Assembly: GCF_000332295.1 (NCBI RefSeq)
Contig: NZ_KB235930.1
Location: 3,933,895 to 3,997,894, forward strand
Length of the DNA stretch: 64,000 nucleotides
Direction: 5' to 3'
Origin: Fortiea contorta PCC 7126
Lineage (GTDB): Bacteria > Cyanobacteriota > Cyanobacteriia > Cyanobacteriales > Nostocaceae
Shown: piece by piece, positions 19,811-30,538 of the stretch
Position numbering within the stretch: the stretch's first letter is position 1
Layout of the letters: the number at the start of each line of letters is the position of its first letter
Position numbers and translations under genes: made by a program
Notes under the pieces: generated by a model
The model's input: the letters and a program-made list of their open reading frames with translations, nothing else
Databases searched by the model: none
Told to the model about the DNA's origin: nothing

Positions 19811-22405
19811 ATGTCACAGTCTTATTTTGATACAGATAGTCACAAACACAAACCTTTTGAGTTACCAGGGGCAAAACCACATTACAATCCTGATCGCCCA
19901 GGACAGGTAGAGCGAATTTTTTTAGACATCAGTCTAGATATCCCTAATCAAAGATATGATGCCACTTGCTTGATTAACTTGTTACCAATCCGCAATGGGA
20001 TTGAGCGTTTGACTTTGGATGCTGTCAATCTCAACATCAAGTTTGTGCTGATAGATCAAGCACGGCAACGCTTTGAGTATGATGGTGAAAAGCTTTCGAT
20101 TTATCTATCTGAGCCGACCCAGTTGGGTAAGCAATTATTACTTGAAATTATCTACACAGCCGAAACACCCCAACGCGGCATCTATTTTATTCAACCAGAT
20201 AAACACTACCCCCACAAACCCACCCAAGTCTGGACTCAGGGAGAAGATGAAGATTCGCGCTTCTGGTTTCCCTGCTTTGATTATCCAGGACAATTGTCTA
20301 CCTCCGAAATTCGTGTCCGTGTTCCTAAACCGTTGATAGCGATTTCTAATGGCGAACTGATTGATACCGAAGATGATGGCGATTACAAAATTTATCATTG
20401 GTCGCAGCAGCAAATTCATCCTACCTATTTAATGACTTTGGCGATAGGAGATTTTGCAGAAGTTCAAGACGAATGGCGAGGGAAACCCGTCATTTATTAT
20501 GTAGAAAAAGGACGAGTTGCAGACGCCAAGCGCAGTATGGGAAAAACTCCGCGAATGATGGAGTTTTTAAGCGAAAAATATGGCTATCTCTATCCTTTTC
20601 CCAAATATGCACAAGTTTGCGTTGATGACTTCATTTTTGGTGGGATGGAAAACACTTCCACCACGCTGTTAACTGACCGCTGTTTGCTGGATGAACGGGC
20701 GAGTTTAGATAACCGCAACACAGAAAGTTTAGTAGTTCATGAATTAGCGCATCAGTGGTTTGGTGATTTAGTAGTAATTAAACATTGGTCACATGCTTGG
20801 ATTAAGGAAGGGATGGCTTCCTATTCTGAGGTGATGTGGACAGAGCATGAATATGGAGCGCAAGAAGCCGCATACTATCGGTTATTAGAAGCGCGGAGTT
20901 ATTTGACAGAAGATAGTAGCCGCTATCGTCGCCCAATGGTAACTCATGTTTACCGGGAAGCAATTGAACTTTACGATCGCCATATTTATGAAAAAGGATC
21001 TTGTGTTTATCATATGATCCGCGCAGAATTAGGCGAGGATCTGTTTTGGCAAGCAATGCAAATATTTGTGCAGGATAATGCTCACAAAACTGTCGAAACG
21101 GTAGACTTACTCAGGGCAATTGAAAAAGCAACTGGACGCAATTTAACTTTTTTGTTTGACCAATATGTTTATCGTGGCGGTCATCCTGATTTTCAGGTTG
21201 CTTATGCTTGGGATGGTGATGCTAATTTAGCAAAAGTGACTGTGACTCAAACTCAAGCCAGCCCAGGAAATAATTCTCAAAAAGATTTGTTTGATTTGAA
21301 AATTCCTATCGGGTTTGGCTGGGCTAATTCAGAAAGACCTGTGGAACTGAAAACTTTTACAGTCAGGGTACATGAGCAAGAACAAAGCTTTTATTTTCCA
21401 TTAACAGAAAAGCCACAATTTGTGAGTTTTGATGTGGGAAATAATTACCTGAAAACTGTGTCTTTAGAGTATGCAATTCCAGAATTAAAAGCTCAGTTGG
21501 AATTTGATCCTAATCCGATTTCGCGTATTTATGCAGCAGTAGCTTTGGCGAAAAAAGGCGGTTTGGAAGCAACTAAAGCATTAGCCGCAGCGCTAAAAAA
21601 TGATTCATTTTGGGGCGTGCGGGTGGAAGTAGCGAAACAACTAGCAGAGGTGAAATTAGACCAAGCTTTTGAAAGTTTATTACCTGGGTTGAAAGATGAC
21701 AATTCTTTTGTGCGACGAGCCGTGATAGAAGCACTCGCGCACACCAAAACTGTAGAAAGCTATAAGGCTGTGAAAGAAATAGTCAAAGATGGCGATCGCA
21801 GTTATTATGTCGAAGCCGCAGCAGCTCGCGCCATCGGTGCAATATCAGCCGCTAACATAGAAGACCAACCCAAAGAAGAAAAGGCGATCAAGCTGCTAAA
21901 GTCCGTTCTCGAAGAAAAAGCCGGTTGGAATGAAGTAGTCCGCAGCGGGGCGATCGCCGGTTTAGCCGCACTCAAAACCTCAGAACCCGCGCTAAATCTA
22001 GTCTTAGAATACACCAAAATCGGTACACCACAACCCTTGCGGTTAGCTGCAATTCGTGCATTGGGAAAAATTTCCGTCGGTCAAAGTCCAGTGAACCTAG
22101 AAAGAATTTTAGATAGGTTAGCAGATCTTGCCAAAGAAACCTTTTTCCTAACACAAGTAGCAGTGTTGACAGCCTTGGGACAAATGGAAACACCCAAAGC
22201 CATCGGGATTTTGCGATCGCTCGCCGATCAAACAGCCGATGGTCGAGTGCGTCGCTATGCTGAAGAAGAAATTGTCGAGTTACAAAAAAATATCGGCTCA
22301 GACAATGCTCTGCGTCAATTGCGCGAAGAACTAGACCAGATTAAGCAACAAAATCAAGAATTGAAAAGCCGCTTAGAAAACTTGGAGGCGAAATCACAGA
22401 GTTGA
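19811..22405 (+). CDS. M1 family aminopeptidase with C-terminal HEAT repeats
   Basis: 864 residues. The catalytic part has the substrate motif GGMEN at 277-281 (usual form GAMEN), zinc motif HELAHQWFGD from 310, and the third ligand Glu333 in KEGMASYSE, a perfect HExxH-x18-E site. From about residue 565 the protein changes to alpha-helical HEAT-like repeats (AAVALAKKGGLEATKALAAA, VRRAVIEALAHTK, AAAARAIGAIS) and ends in a coiled coil (QLREELDQIKQQNQEL). It removes N-terminal residues from peptides. It has no signal peptide, so it is probably cytosolic. A terminator lies 400 bp downstream, beyond the minisatellite. Confidence 0.93.
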   Translation: MSQSYFDTDSHKHKPFELPGAKPHYNPDRPGQVERIFLDISLDIPNQRYDATCLINLLPIRNGIERLTLDAVNLNIKFVLIDQARQRFEYDGEKLSIYLSEPTQLGKQLLLEIIYTAETPQRGIYFIQPDKHYPHKPTQVWTQGEDEDSRFWFPCFDYPGQLSTSEIRVRVPKPLIAISNGELIDTEDDGDYKIYHWSQQQIHPTYLMTLAIGDFAEVQDEWRGKPVIYYVEKGRVADAKRSMGKTPRMMEFLSEKYGYLYPFPKYAQVCVDDFIFGGMENTSTTLLTDRCLLDERASLDNRNTESLVVHELAHQWFGDLVVIKHWSHAWIKEGMASYSEVMWTEHEYGAQEAAYYRLLEARSYLTEDSSRYRRPMVTHVYREAIELYDRHIYEKGSCVYHMIRAELGEDLFWQAMQIFVQDNAHKTVETVDLLRAIEKATGRNLTFLFDQYVYRGGHPDFQVAYAWDGDANLAKVTVTQTQASPGNNSQKDLFDLKIPIGFGWANSERPVELKTFTVRVHEQEQSFYFPLTEKPQFVSFDVGNNYLKTVSLEYAIPELKAQLEFDPNPISRIYAAVALAKKGGLEATKALAAALKNDSFWGVRVEVAKQLAEVKLDQAFESLLPGLKDDNSFVRRAVIEALAHTKTVESYKAVKEIVKDGDRSYYVEAAAARAIGAISAANIEDQPKEEKAIKLLKSVLEEKAGWNEVVRSGAIAGLAALKTSEPALNLVLEYTKIGTPQPLRLAAIRALGKISVGQSPVNLERILDRLADLAKETFFLTQVAVLTALGQMETPKAIGILRSLADQTADGRVRRYAEEEIVELQKNIGSDNALRQLREELDQIKQQNQELKSRLENLEAKSQS

Positions 22406-22409
22406 ATGG

Positions 22410-22790
22410 GGTGATGGGGGGATGGGGTGATGGGGTGATGGGGAGATAGGGAGGTGGGGAGGTGGGGAAGCTTTGAGTTCAAAGGCTGACGCTTCAGGCT
22501 CAAAGCCTCACGCTTCAGCCTCAAAGCCTCAAACGTCGAGTTCAAAGCCTCACGCTTCAGCCTCAAAGGCTCAAACGTCGAGTTCAAAGCCTCACGCTTC
22601 AGCCTCAAAGGCTCAAACGTCGAGTTCAAAGGCTCGCGCTTCAGCCTCAAAGCCTCAAACGTCGAGTTCAAAGGCTGACGCTTCAGCCTCAAAGGCTCAA
22701 ACGTCGAGTTCAAAGGCTCGCGCTTCAGCCTCAAAGGCTCAAACTTTAATCCCCATCTCCCCATCTCCCCATCTCCCCACACTCCCCACC
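22410..22790. repeat. 21-bp minisatellite, about 13 units, with inverted G-rich/C-rich flanks
   Basis: From 22479 to about 22751 the sequence is 21-base units that mostly alternate between type A (TCAAAGsCTsACGCTTCAGsC) and type B (TCAAAGsCyCAAACGTCGAGT), i.e. a 42-base higher-order unit after two A units at the left. The left flank (22410-22470) is GATGGGGT/GGTGGGGA repeats; the right flank (22750-22790) is CCCCATCT repeats, its inverse. Both strands stay open through the array because 21 is divisible by three. I read these frames as by-products, not genes. Confidence 0.85.
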
Positions 22791-22802
22791 TTCCCCCTGC
22801 TC

Positions 22803-22838
22803 AAAAACTCCACCTCCGATGGGGAGTTTTTATTTTTT
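22803..22838 (+). terminator. Rho-independent terminator downstream of the aminopeptidase and minisatellite
   Basis: Stem AAAAACTCC (22803-22811) with GGAGTTTTT (22823-22831), loop about 11 bases, followed by ATTTTTTAT. It would end plus-strand transcripts that read through the minisatellite. Confidence 0.7.
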
Positions 22839-22958
22839 ATGTAGATGTGATCCACTTAGCTGATAAATTTTATAGAGAATCTTAACCTAAATTTGTACTA
22901 GTTTTAACTCAACCTTTGCTAATACCGTAAGCCTTAGTCAGAAGATTGTGAGGATACT

Positions 22959-23105
22959 ATGGCAAAATACGATATCCGATTGGGGTTTAGATGCATCAAT
23001 TCCATCAACCCAGAGCCAAAATCCACAGGGAAGGCTCTCTCAAGCTGCTGTTTAATGCGTTTAGGACATGGATTTATGAAACGGCAATTACCTAAAACCA
23101 CTTAG
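22959..23105 (+). CDS. possible 48-residue small protein, unknown
   Basis: A short frame starting ATGGCAAAATACGAT, with GAGGA about 5 bases before the start (22950-22954), and ending KRQLPKTT. It has several cysteines (SSCCLM) and basic residues but no hydrophobic segment or known motif. It lies between the minisatellite terminator and the sterol-desaturase-like gene (160 bp upstream of it), in the same direction. The ribosome site is the main support. It could equally be chance. Confidence 0.3.
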   Translation: MAKYDIRLGFRCINSINPEPKSTGKALSSCCLMRLGHGFMKRQLPKTT

Positions 23106-23265
23106 ATTCTGAGCATCATGTCAAGTGGATTGCAATCAAGTCACTGCCGTCTCGTGACCAGCGAAATGCTTTCCCAGCGGCTAGTATTTACCCGTAGCAT
23201 CCATGTGTAAAACATGAAAATCGCATTTTTTTGTGGAGTTTTTTTACTAAACTTGAGGAGTACTA

Positions 23266-23772
23266 ATGCTTGAGGCTATCGCTGTTGCTTGGCTGTTACT
23301 ATTTTTTGGCGATTTCCTTTCAACTTTTGTTTACCATGTACCCGAGCATGTTTTTGGTAGCCTCCACCTAAAAACGCATCACTCCTGGAAGAAAGACTTC
23401 CGCCACTACGCTATTTTGACCTTCAATGCCCAAGTTCTTTTAGATGGTATCCTTGGTGCTCTGCCTTATGTGCTGATGGGAGTAGTTCTGTGGCCTTTTT
23501 CTCCAATCGGCGTGAGCGTTGGCTTGCTCTTAGGACAGTTCCATGTGTGGTGGAGACACGTCAGCGTTTTGGATTGGCAAACTCCAAAAGCTGTAAATTT
23601 TTTGTGTCAAATTTTATTCATCACTACTCCTGAGAGACATTGGCTACACCATCAAAAAACTAATCAGGGATTTGGTGATATTTTTACCTTCTTTGAGCAA
23701 CCATCTCTAGTCTGGATGCGTTGGCTGCGGCTGATTAGGCTTCATTTGCGTTACTCTCGCGTCACAAATTAA
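23266..23772 (+). CDS. sterol desaturase / fatty acid hydroxylase-like membrane protein
   Basis: 168 residues, small for the superfamily. Histidine clusters sit around the membrane segments: YHVPEHVFGSLHLKTHHSW (residues about 24-43), FHVWWRHVSVLDW (about 93-105) and ERHWLHHQKTNQGFGDIFTF (about 124-143). The last is the typical HxxHH(H) diiron box with the trailing NxGxxF block. Two long hydrophobic stretches lie at 5-23 and 64-91. Such proteins hydroxylate or desaturate lipids or carotenoids. The start is supported by TTGAGGAG upstream. The substrate is unknown. Confidence 0.82.
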   Translation: MLEAIAVAWLLLFFGDFLSTFVYHVPEHVFGSLHLKTHHSWKKDFRHYAILTFNAQVLLDGILGALPYVLMGVVLWPFSPIGVSVGLLLGQFHVWWRHVSVLDWQTPKAVNFLCQILFITTPERHWLHHQKTNQGFGDIFTFFEQPSLVWMRWLRLIRLHLRYSRVTN

Positions 23773-23849
23773 TTTTGTGAGCAGATTCACGAAAGCCAGC
23801 ACAAAATTTAGGAGTTATAGGGTTTCGCGCTGATTACAAAACAGTTGAA

Positions 23850-23890
23850 TTTTGTGGAGACGAAGCCAAAGCAACGTCTCTACCACAAAA
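23850..23890. repeat. GGAGACG inverted repeat, copy 2
   Basis: Arms TTTTGTGGAGACG and CGTCTCTACCACAAAA (one-base bulge) around a short centre, in the gap after the desaturase-like gene. It belongs to the same dispersed family as 11921-11950. Confidence 0.7.
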
Positions 23891-24028
23891 ACATGTTTTG
23901 CTGCAAAATTGCATAAAAATGTGACAACGCTAGGCCTTATAGTAGGAATTTAGGGGTAATTGTCTGATTTTCACTGTTTTAGTAGTCCCTATCTGCTCCT
24001 ATATTTCCTGGCACAACCAACTAGCGTC

Positions 24029-25780
24029 ATGTCCCATCAATTGCTCGTCTGCAAGCTTGCAGTAATCTGGCCTTTGCTGACTATTTTTCAGTGCTTCGGT
24101 AGTAGACCCCCAAGTGTTGATGCTCAATCACTCCCCTCACCAGAACTACCCCCACCCCAAGATGTACAACCACTCCCCCCTTCTCCCCTCCCCTCAATTC
24201 CACCACCACAGCCACTCCCCCCACCAGAACAGTTACTTCCTTCTCCTCGCCAGGACTCCATACCAGAGCAGCCACCTCTAGATAAATTAAATGAAACTAT
24301 TATTGTTGAAAGGTTTATTATTGTTGGTAGCACAGTCTTCAGTGCCGAGGAATTAGCTGAAGTTACGGCAAAATTTACTAAAAGACCAATTACATTAACA
24401 GAATTATTTCAAGCCCGGTCACAAATCAGTAATTTATATATTGAAAAAGGTTACATTACCTCTGGTGCTTATATTCCGCCGCAAACAATCCAGTCTGGTG
24501 TAATCACAATTCAAGTAATTGAAGGGAAATTGTCGGAAATTCAGGTAACAGGAACGCGGCGATTGGACTCGAATTATGTCCGCAGTCGTCTAGCCCTAGC
24601 TACGTCCCCACCCCTCAATCGAGAGCGATTGTTAGAAGCACTGCAACTATTGCAACTCAATCCGTTAATTGACAAACTCTCGGCGGAACTCTCCACTGGC
24701 TCTCGTGCGGGTACAAGCATATTACAAGTCCAAATTCAAGAAGCAAAAACCTTTAGTAGTGAAGTAGTGCTGGATAACGGGCGATCGCCTAGCGTGGGTA
24801 GTTTTCGGCGGCGGTTAGAATTGACACAAGCCAACTTGCTAGGAATAGGAGATGGTTTGAAAGTCGGTTACACCAATACAGATGGTAGCAATGGTTGGGA
24901 TGTCGGTTACACTCTACCTGTGAATCCCGAAAATGGTACCATCTCCTTTAACTTTGGTACCACATCCAGTGCGGTGATTGAGCGTCCGTTTAGCATTCTC
25001 GATATTCAATCGGCTTTCCGCTACTACGAATTGAGCTTCCGTCAACCCCTGTTCCAAAGTCCTACACAAGAATTAGTACTAGGCTTAACGGCGACCCATC
25101 GAAACAGTGAAGCTACTTACGTGGAGACAGAACGCATCCCCTTTCCGGCTTTGGGTGCTGATGGGGAAGGAAGGACGCGGATATCTGCGTTGCGCTTTTT
25201 TCAAGAGTGGACTAACCGTAACAGCCGTGAAGTTTTTGGTGTGCGATCGCAATTTAATCTCGGCATAGGTGCATTGAATGCCACAATTAATCAAGATCCC
25301 CCCGATACACGCTTTTTCTCTTGGCAAGGGCAAGCTCAGTGGGTGAGGTTACTAGCTCCTAATACCTTACTATTACTCCGCGCCAACGCACAACTAGCAT
25401 CTAGACCACTTTTACCTTTAGAACAGTTCGGTTTGGGTGGTAATGAAAGTGTGCGGGGCTATCGTCAAGATTTAATACTGTCAGATAATGGCGCTTTTGC
25501 TAGTGCAGAGGTGCAAATCCCCATTTTGCGTTTACCGGATGTTGACGGTCTGCTACACGTAATCCCTTTTGTTGATTTTGGCGTTGCTTGGAATAATTCT
25601 GCTAGCAGCTACTTGAGTGATAACACCTTAGCATCGGTCGGTTTGGGTTGGCGCTGGACTCAGGGCGATCGCTTTAGTGCTCGTCTTGATTGGGGTATTC
25701 CTCTGATTTCTGTTGACTCTCAACAAAGAACTCTCCAAGAAAATGGACTTTATTTTTCTATCCGCTACAGTCCTTTTTGA
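24029..25780 (+). CDS. ShlB/FhaC/HecB-type outer-membrane transporter (TpsB)
   Basis: 583 residues from MSHQLLVCKLAVIWPL, which reads as a signal peptide ending near VDAQS. A proline-rich linker (residues about 40-75) leads to POTRA domains (FIIVGSTVFSAEELAEVTAK; YIEKGYITSGAYIPPQTIQSG; VIEGKLSEIQVTGTRRLDSNY). A C-terminal 16-strand-type barrel follows, with the lid motif in LGGNESVRGYRQD near 488 and end DWGIPL...FSIRYSPF. TpsB proteins export a large TpsA adhesin or haemolysin across the outer membrane. No TpsA gene is in this window. The ATG is preferred over an upstream TTG (23960). Confidence 0.88.
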   Translation: MSHQLLVCKLAVIWPLLTIFQCFGSRPPSVDAQSLPSPELPPPQDVQPLPPSPLPSIPPPQPLPPPEQLLPSPRQDSIPEQPPLDKLNETIIVERFIIVGSTVFSAEELAEVTAKFTKRPITLTELFQARSQISNLYIEKGYITSGAYIPPQTIQSGVITIQVIEGKLSEIQVTGTRRLDSNYVRSRLALATSPPLNRERLLEALQLLQLNPLIDKLSAELSTGSRAGTSILQVQIQEAKTFSSEVVLDNGRSPSVGSFRRRLELTQANLLGIGDGLKVGYTNTDGSNGWDVGYTLPVNPENGTISFNFGTTSSAVIERPFSILDIQSAFRYYELSFRQPLFQSPTQELVLGLTATHRNSEATYVETERIPFPALGADGEGRTRISALRFFQEWTNRNSREVFGVRSQFNLGIGALNATINQDPPDTRFFSWQGQAQWVRLLAPNTLLLLRANAQLASRPLLPLEQFGLGGNESVRGYRQDLILSDNGAFASAEVQIPILRLPDVDGLLHVIPFVDFGVAWNNSASSYLSDNTLASVGLGWRWTQGDRFSARLDWGIPLISVDSQQRTLQENGLYFSIRYSPF

Positions 25781-25966
25781 GCAAAAGGCTAAACTTTTAT
25801 AACGATAAGAGCAAATTTAATTTTCTCTAAGAGGGATGAAATTTGATATATTTAACTCTTAAACTCCTTAACCTTTCTGCGTCTCTGCGTGAGAAAAATT
25901 ATCCTGCATTTATGCAACGCCATAATTGCTAGAATGAGTCTATAAGGTTTTCATTTAAAATCAGAA

Positions 25967-26671
25967 ATGACAATTTACAAGTTTGTTAAACAGTTATTAA
26001 TTGCTCATTGGCGTTCGTTATTGGTATTATTCATTTGTATTTATTTACCTTTACAAATATTTGAAATTTTAACAGTTAAAGTTTGGCAAAATGGAGCTAG
26101 TTTTCCCTGGGATGTGCCAATACTGTTAGCAATTCACCAGACTGCTTTACCGCAATTAGATATATTTGCATTAGCATTGACTCGATTGGGATCTTTTTAG
26201 ATTGCGTTGCCAATTTTTGGTGCGATCGCACTGATATTATTACAGCGAAGACAGTGGCGATATTTTGTCTATGTCATGACTGCTGGATTAGGAAACACAA
26301 TCATCAACTTCGCAGCTAAGGAAATCATCCATCGCGTACGTCCTCATCTGTGGGAATCTAGTTATCATCATTATGGCTATGCTTTTCCTAGTGGTCACGC
26401 AATGACTAGCATGACGCTGGTGGTAGTTTTAGTAATTTTAGCTTGGAAAACGTCTTGGCGATCGCTCTCTATTATTCTTGGCAGTATATTCGTTTTAGCG
26501 ATCGCTTGGACAAGATTATATCTGGGCGTTCATTTTCCTAGCGATATTGTAGCAGGATGGATGGTTGCATTAGCTTGGGCGATCGCTGCTAGTTTGATTA
26601 TTAAACCCCATCTGACTACCGCAAGTGATGAAACTTCGTTGCTTCCTGAAGAAGAAAATCTGATTACTTAG
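25967..26671 (+). pseudogene. PAP2 phosphatase gene interrupted by an in-frame amber codon
   Basis: One reading frame of 234 codons broken by a single TAG (26198-26200) at codon 78, with no frame change. The context LTRLGSF-stop-IALPIFGAIAL suggests that a tryptophan codon (TGG) was lost. The N-terminal piece has one or two membrane segments. The rest keeps the whole PAP2 site: KEIIHRVRP (118-126), PSGHAM and TRLYLGVHFPSDI. PAP2 enzymes remove phosphate from lipid phosphates or undecaprenyl pyrophosphate. A TTG at 26207 might allow restart. Readthrough, a sequencing error or a recent knockout are the options. Confidence 0.8.
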
Positions 26672-26721
26672 GTGTTGCTGATTTCATGGCTGAACATAAT
26701 TTCGTCTTCCACAAAAATTCT

Positions 26722-26750
26722 GGTGGAGACGTGAAATTGTACGTTTCTAC
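26722..26750. repeat. GGAGACG inverted repeat, copy 3 (degenerate)
   Basis: GGTGGAGACGTGAAATTGTACGTTTCTAC-type palindrome with mismatched arms, the same family as the copy at 11921. Confidence 0.55.
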
Positions 26751-26763
26751 ATCTGTACAGCCG

Positions 26764-26871
26764 TTATTCTAGTAATTTATTGACATCTAATTTTAGTGCA
26801 CTTTCTGTAATCACTTTTGGTAAGCTCCCATTCCATTTTTCTATCGCTTGTTTTCGCAGCCGATCTGTTAG
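26764..26871 (-). pseudogene. C-terminal relic, possibly of an SPFH/prohibitin-like protein
   Basis: On the minus strand an open stretch of about 36 codons ends in a stop at 26764-26766 and reads LTDRLRKQAIEKWNGSLPKV, then ITESALKLDVNKLLE. It looks like real protein, and AIEKWNGxLPKV resembles the end of SPFH/prohibitin family proteins. Upstream the coding pattern stops at the repeat near 26874, so the rest of the gene is gone. The family call is from memory. Confidence 0.35.
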
Positions 26872-27050
26872 CAAAGCGTTAGCGACGCAGGAGCGTCACT
26901 TTTCAAGACAGCGACTTTCTTCCCTATTCCTTATTCCGTATTCCCTATTCTCTATTCCCTATTCCCTACTATAAAAAATGGGATAGACAACTTGTCCACC
27001 CCATGAAAAATTAAGTTATGGCTAAAGCCTGAAAAACTCTAGGGAAAATA

Positions 27051-28803
<1,753 letters not shown>

Positions 28804-30411
28804 GTGCGCTTACAATTTTTGGCGATGACGGGTGCAATGGCGATCGCTGTTGTGTCTGCACCAAAAGCGACAGCCCAGTTTCCTTTTTTACCTAGCTTAC
28901 AAGCTCCTAGCGGTGTAAGTCAGGATTCAGATAATCGGATGGTTTCTGGCTGGATTTATTTGGATGGTCGCCGATTGTTTCAGATAGCAGCATCAAAAAG
29001 CAATTTTCCGGAACGGTCGAAAAATGTGCAACAGAATTTACAGGAAATTAGCCAAAGTTATTTTCGCTCCCCTACCAGAGGAGTCAAGGTAGAGGTTCGC
29101 AAAATCAATGAATTACCGGTAATTTATGTCAACGATCGCTATCTCATGACCGTCACTTCCCAAGATATGCGCCTGCGTCAGGTAGATGGGATGTCATCTG
29201 CAAATCAAATCACCGATGCTTTGCAAGCAGACTTACAGCAAGCTAAGGGAGAGCGAGAAACTCAATTTTTAATCCAACAAGGTATGATTGCAGCTGCTAG
29301 CGCTTTGGGGATAATTCTCTTAAGTTGGGGTGTACGTCGCTGGCAGCGCAGCTTACAGTATAAATCTTTACAACCAATTGCAGCAACATCAACTGCAGAA
29401 AAAAAGATTACCACACAACTGAATCATCAACAACAGCGGCATTTACAAGAAGTCAAAAGACGATTATTTCAATTGACTCAAGCGGCGATTTGGGGTGGTG
29501 GAACTTTCTTTATCTTGGGTTTATTTCCCTACACCCGATCGCTCCAAGTCGGCATTCTCTCAGCAGCCCAATTTCCTCTAAAATTGGGTGTCGTCATCCT
29601 GGGAACTTATGTAGCTGTGCGCTTCAGCTACGCTTTAATTGACCGCTTTACCAGCACACTCATCAGCAGTGGTGCTTTATTGACCCCAGAAAGTTCAGAG
29701 CGTCTGCAACTACGAGTTTCCACGTTCTCTGGTGTCACTAAAAGTATCACGACCATTGTCTGTGTTGGTGTCGGCATTTTTCTCGCCCTAGTCGCCTTGG
29801 GGATCGATGTCGTTCCCTTGCTTGCTGGTGCTGGTTTAGTTGGTGTCGCCGTCTCCCTCGCTTCACAAAACTTAATTAAAGATGCGATTAATGGTTTTCT
29901 GATTATTCTCGAAGACCAATACGCCTTGGGTGACGTGATTGCGGTGGGCGATGTGGGAGGTTTAGTCGAAAACCTCAACCTGCGGATGACCCAAGTCCGA
30001 GATGCGGAAGGGCGCTTAATAACCATTCCCAACAGTGAAATCAAAATAGTCGCTAACCTTTCGAGTCGCTGGTCAAGAGCCGATTTAACCATTCCGGTTT
30101 CCTACCAAGCAGATGTGAATGTAGCCTTGAAATTGATTGAAACTGTGGCTCTAGAGATGGACGCAGACCCCCTATGGTTGCATCAAATCGTCGAAACACC
30201 AAAAGTTTTGGGGATTGATAATTTTGGCGATCGCGGTTTAATTATCCGCGTCTGGATTAAAACCCAACCCTTGAAACAGTGGGATGTCGCCAGAGAATAT
30301 CGCCGTCGCTTAAAAGTCGCCTTCGACGAAGCCGGAATTGATATTCCTGTACCACAGCAAACAATTTGGGTCAATGATGCTCAATTGCTCAATACCCCAG
30401 CTAGGGACTAG
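28804..30411 (+). CDS. MscS-family mechanosensitive channel with N-terminal extracytoplasmic domain
   Basis: 535 residues from a GTG start with an excellent ribosome site (AAGGAGGTG 5 bases upstream). A signal peptide (about residues 1-25, ending PKATAQ) is followed by a soluble domain of about 130 residues, then membrane segments near 160-180, 215-240 and 250-275. The pore-lining helix is VPLLAGAGLVGVAVSLASQN (about 337-356), and the beta domain contains GDVIAVGDVGGLVENLNLRM and TIPNSEI. It gates on membrane tension and protects against osmotic shock. A terminator follows at 30447-30486. Confidence 0.92.
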   Translation: MRLQFLAMTGAMAIAVVSAPKATAQFPFLPSLQAPSGVSQDSDNRMVSGWIYLDGRRLFQIAASKSNFPERSKNVQQNLQEISQSYFRSPTRGVKVEVRKINELPVIYVNDRYLMTVTSQDMRLRQVDGMSSANQITDALQADLQQAKGERETQFLIQQGMIAAASALGIILLSWGVRRWQRSLQYKSLQPIAATSTAEKKITTQLNHQQQRHLQEVKRRLFQLTQAAIWGGGTFFILGLFPYTRSLQVGILSAAQFPLKLGVVILGTYVAVRFSYALIDRFTSTLISSGALLTPESSERLQLRVSTFSGVTKSITTIVCVGVGIFLALVALGIDVVPLLAGAGLVGVAVSLASQNLIKDAINGFLIILEDQYALGDVIAVGDVGGLVENLNLRMTQVRDAEGRLITIPNSEIKIVANLSSRWSRADLTIPVSYQADVNVALKLIETVALEMDADPLWLHQIVETPKVLGIDNFGDRGLIIRVWIKTQPLKQWDVAREYRRRLKVAFDEAGIDIPVPQQTIWVNDAQLLNTPARD

Positions 30412-30446
30412 GGGCTAAGGACGGTCTACTACTTCTCTTAAGATAC

Positions 30447-30486
30447 AAGGTTGGGTTAAGCACAGCGCAACCCAACCTACTTTTTA
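30447..30486 (+). terminator. terminator-like hairpin after the MscS gene
   Basis: Stem AGGTTGGGTT (30448-30457) and AACCCAACCT (30469-30478), 11-base loop, then ACTTTTTAAG. It lies 36 bp after the stop. The same GTTGGGTT/AACCCAAC palindrome is, from memory, a dispersed repeat in Nostocales genomes. Confidence 0.65.
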
Positions 30487-30538
30487 AGTTTGAAAACTAC
30501 CACAAAAACCTAGAACAGGCAAACCGATTATTGACGAA

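Larger units (their letters stand above)
26672..27050. other. convergent intergenic region with repeats and a gene relic
   Basis: About 380 bp between the PAP2 gene and ahcY. It holds inverted repeat copy 3 (26722-26750), a C-terminal gene relic on the minus strand (26764-26871), the common AGCGTTAGCGACGCAGGAGCGTC-like motif at 26874-26897, and a TTCCCTATT tract (26918-26970). The frame from 26780 on the plus strand runs through these repeats and is not a gene. Confidence 0.5.

Noticed and set aside
19522-19830. 102-codon frame before the aminopeptidase
   Set aside because: No ribosome site, overlaps the real start of the aminopeptidase by about 20 bases and composition looks random.
22479-22751. 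CRISPR array
   Set aside because: Units are contiguous and near-identical with no unique spacers, and no cas gene is present.
22354-22844. Two overlapping open frames on opposite strands in the minisatellite
   Set aside because: They exist only because the repeat unit is 21 bases; the translated repeats are low complexity, have no start signals and run into unrelated flank.
26780-26974. 64-codon plus-strand frame after the PAP2 gene
   Set aside because: It passes through a gene relic in antisense and a TTCCCTATT tract.
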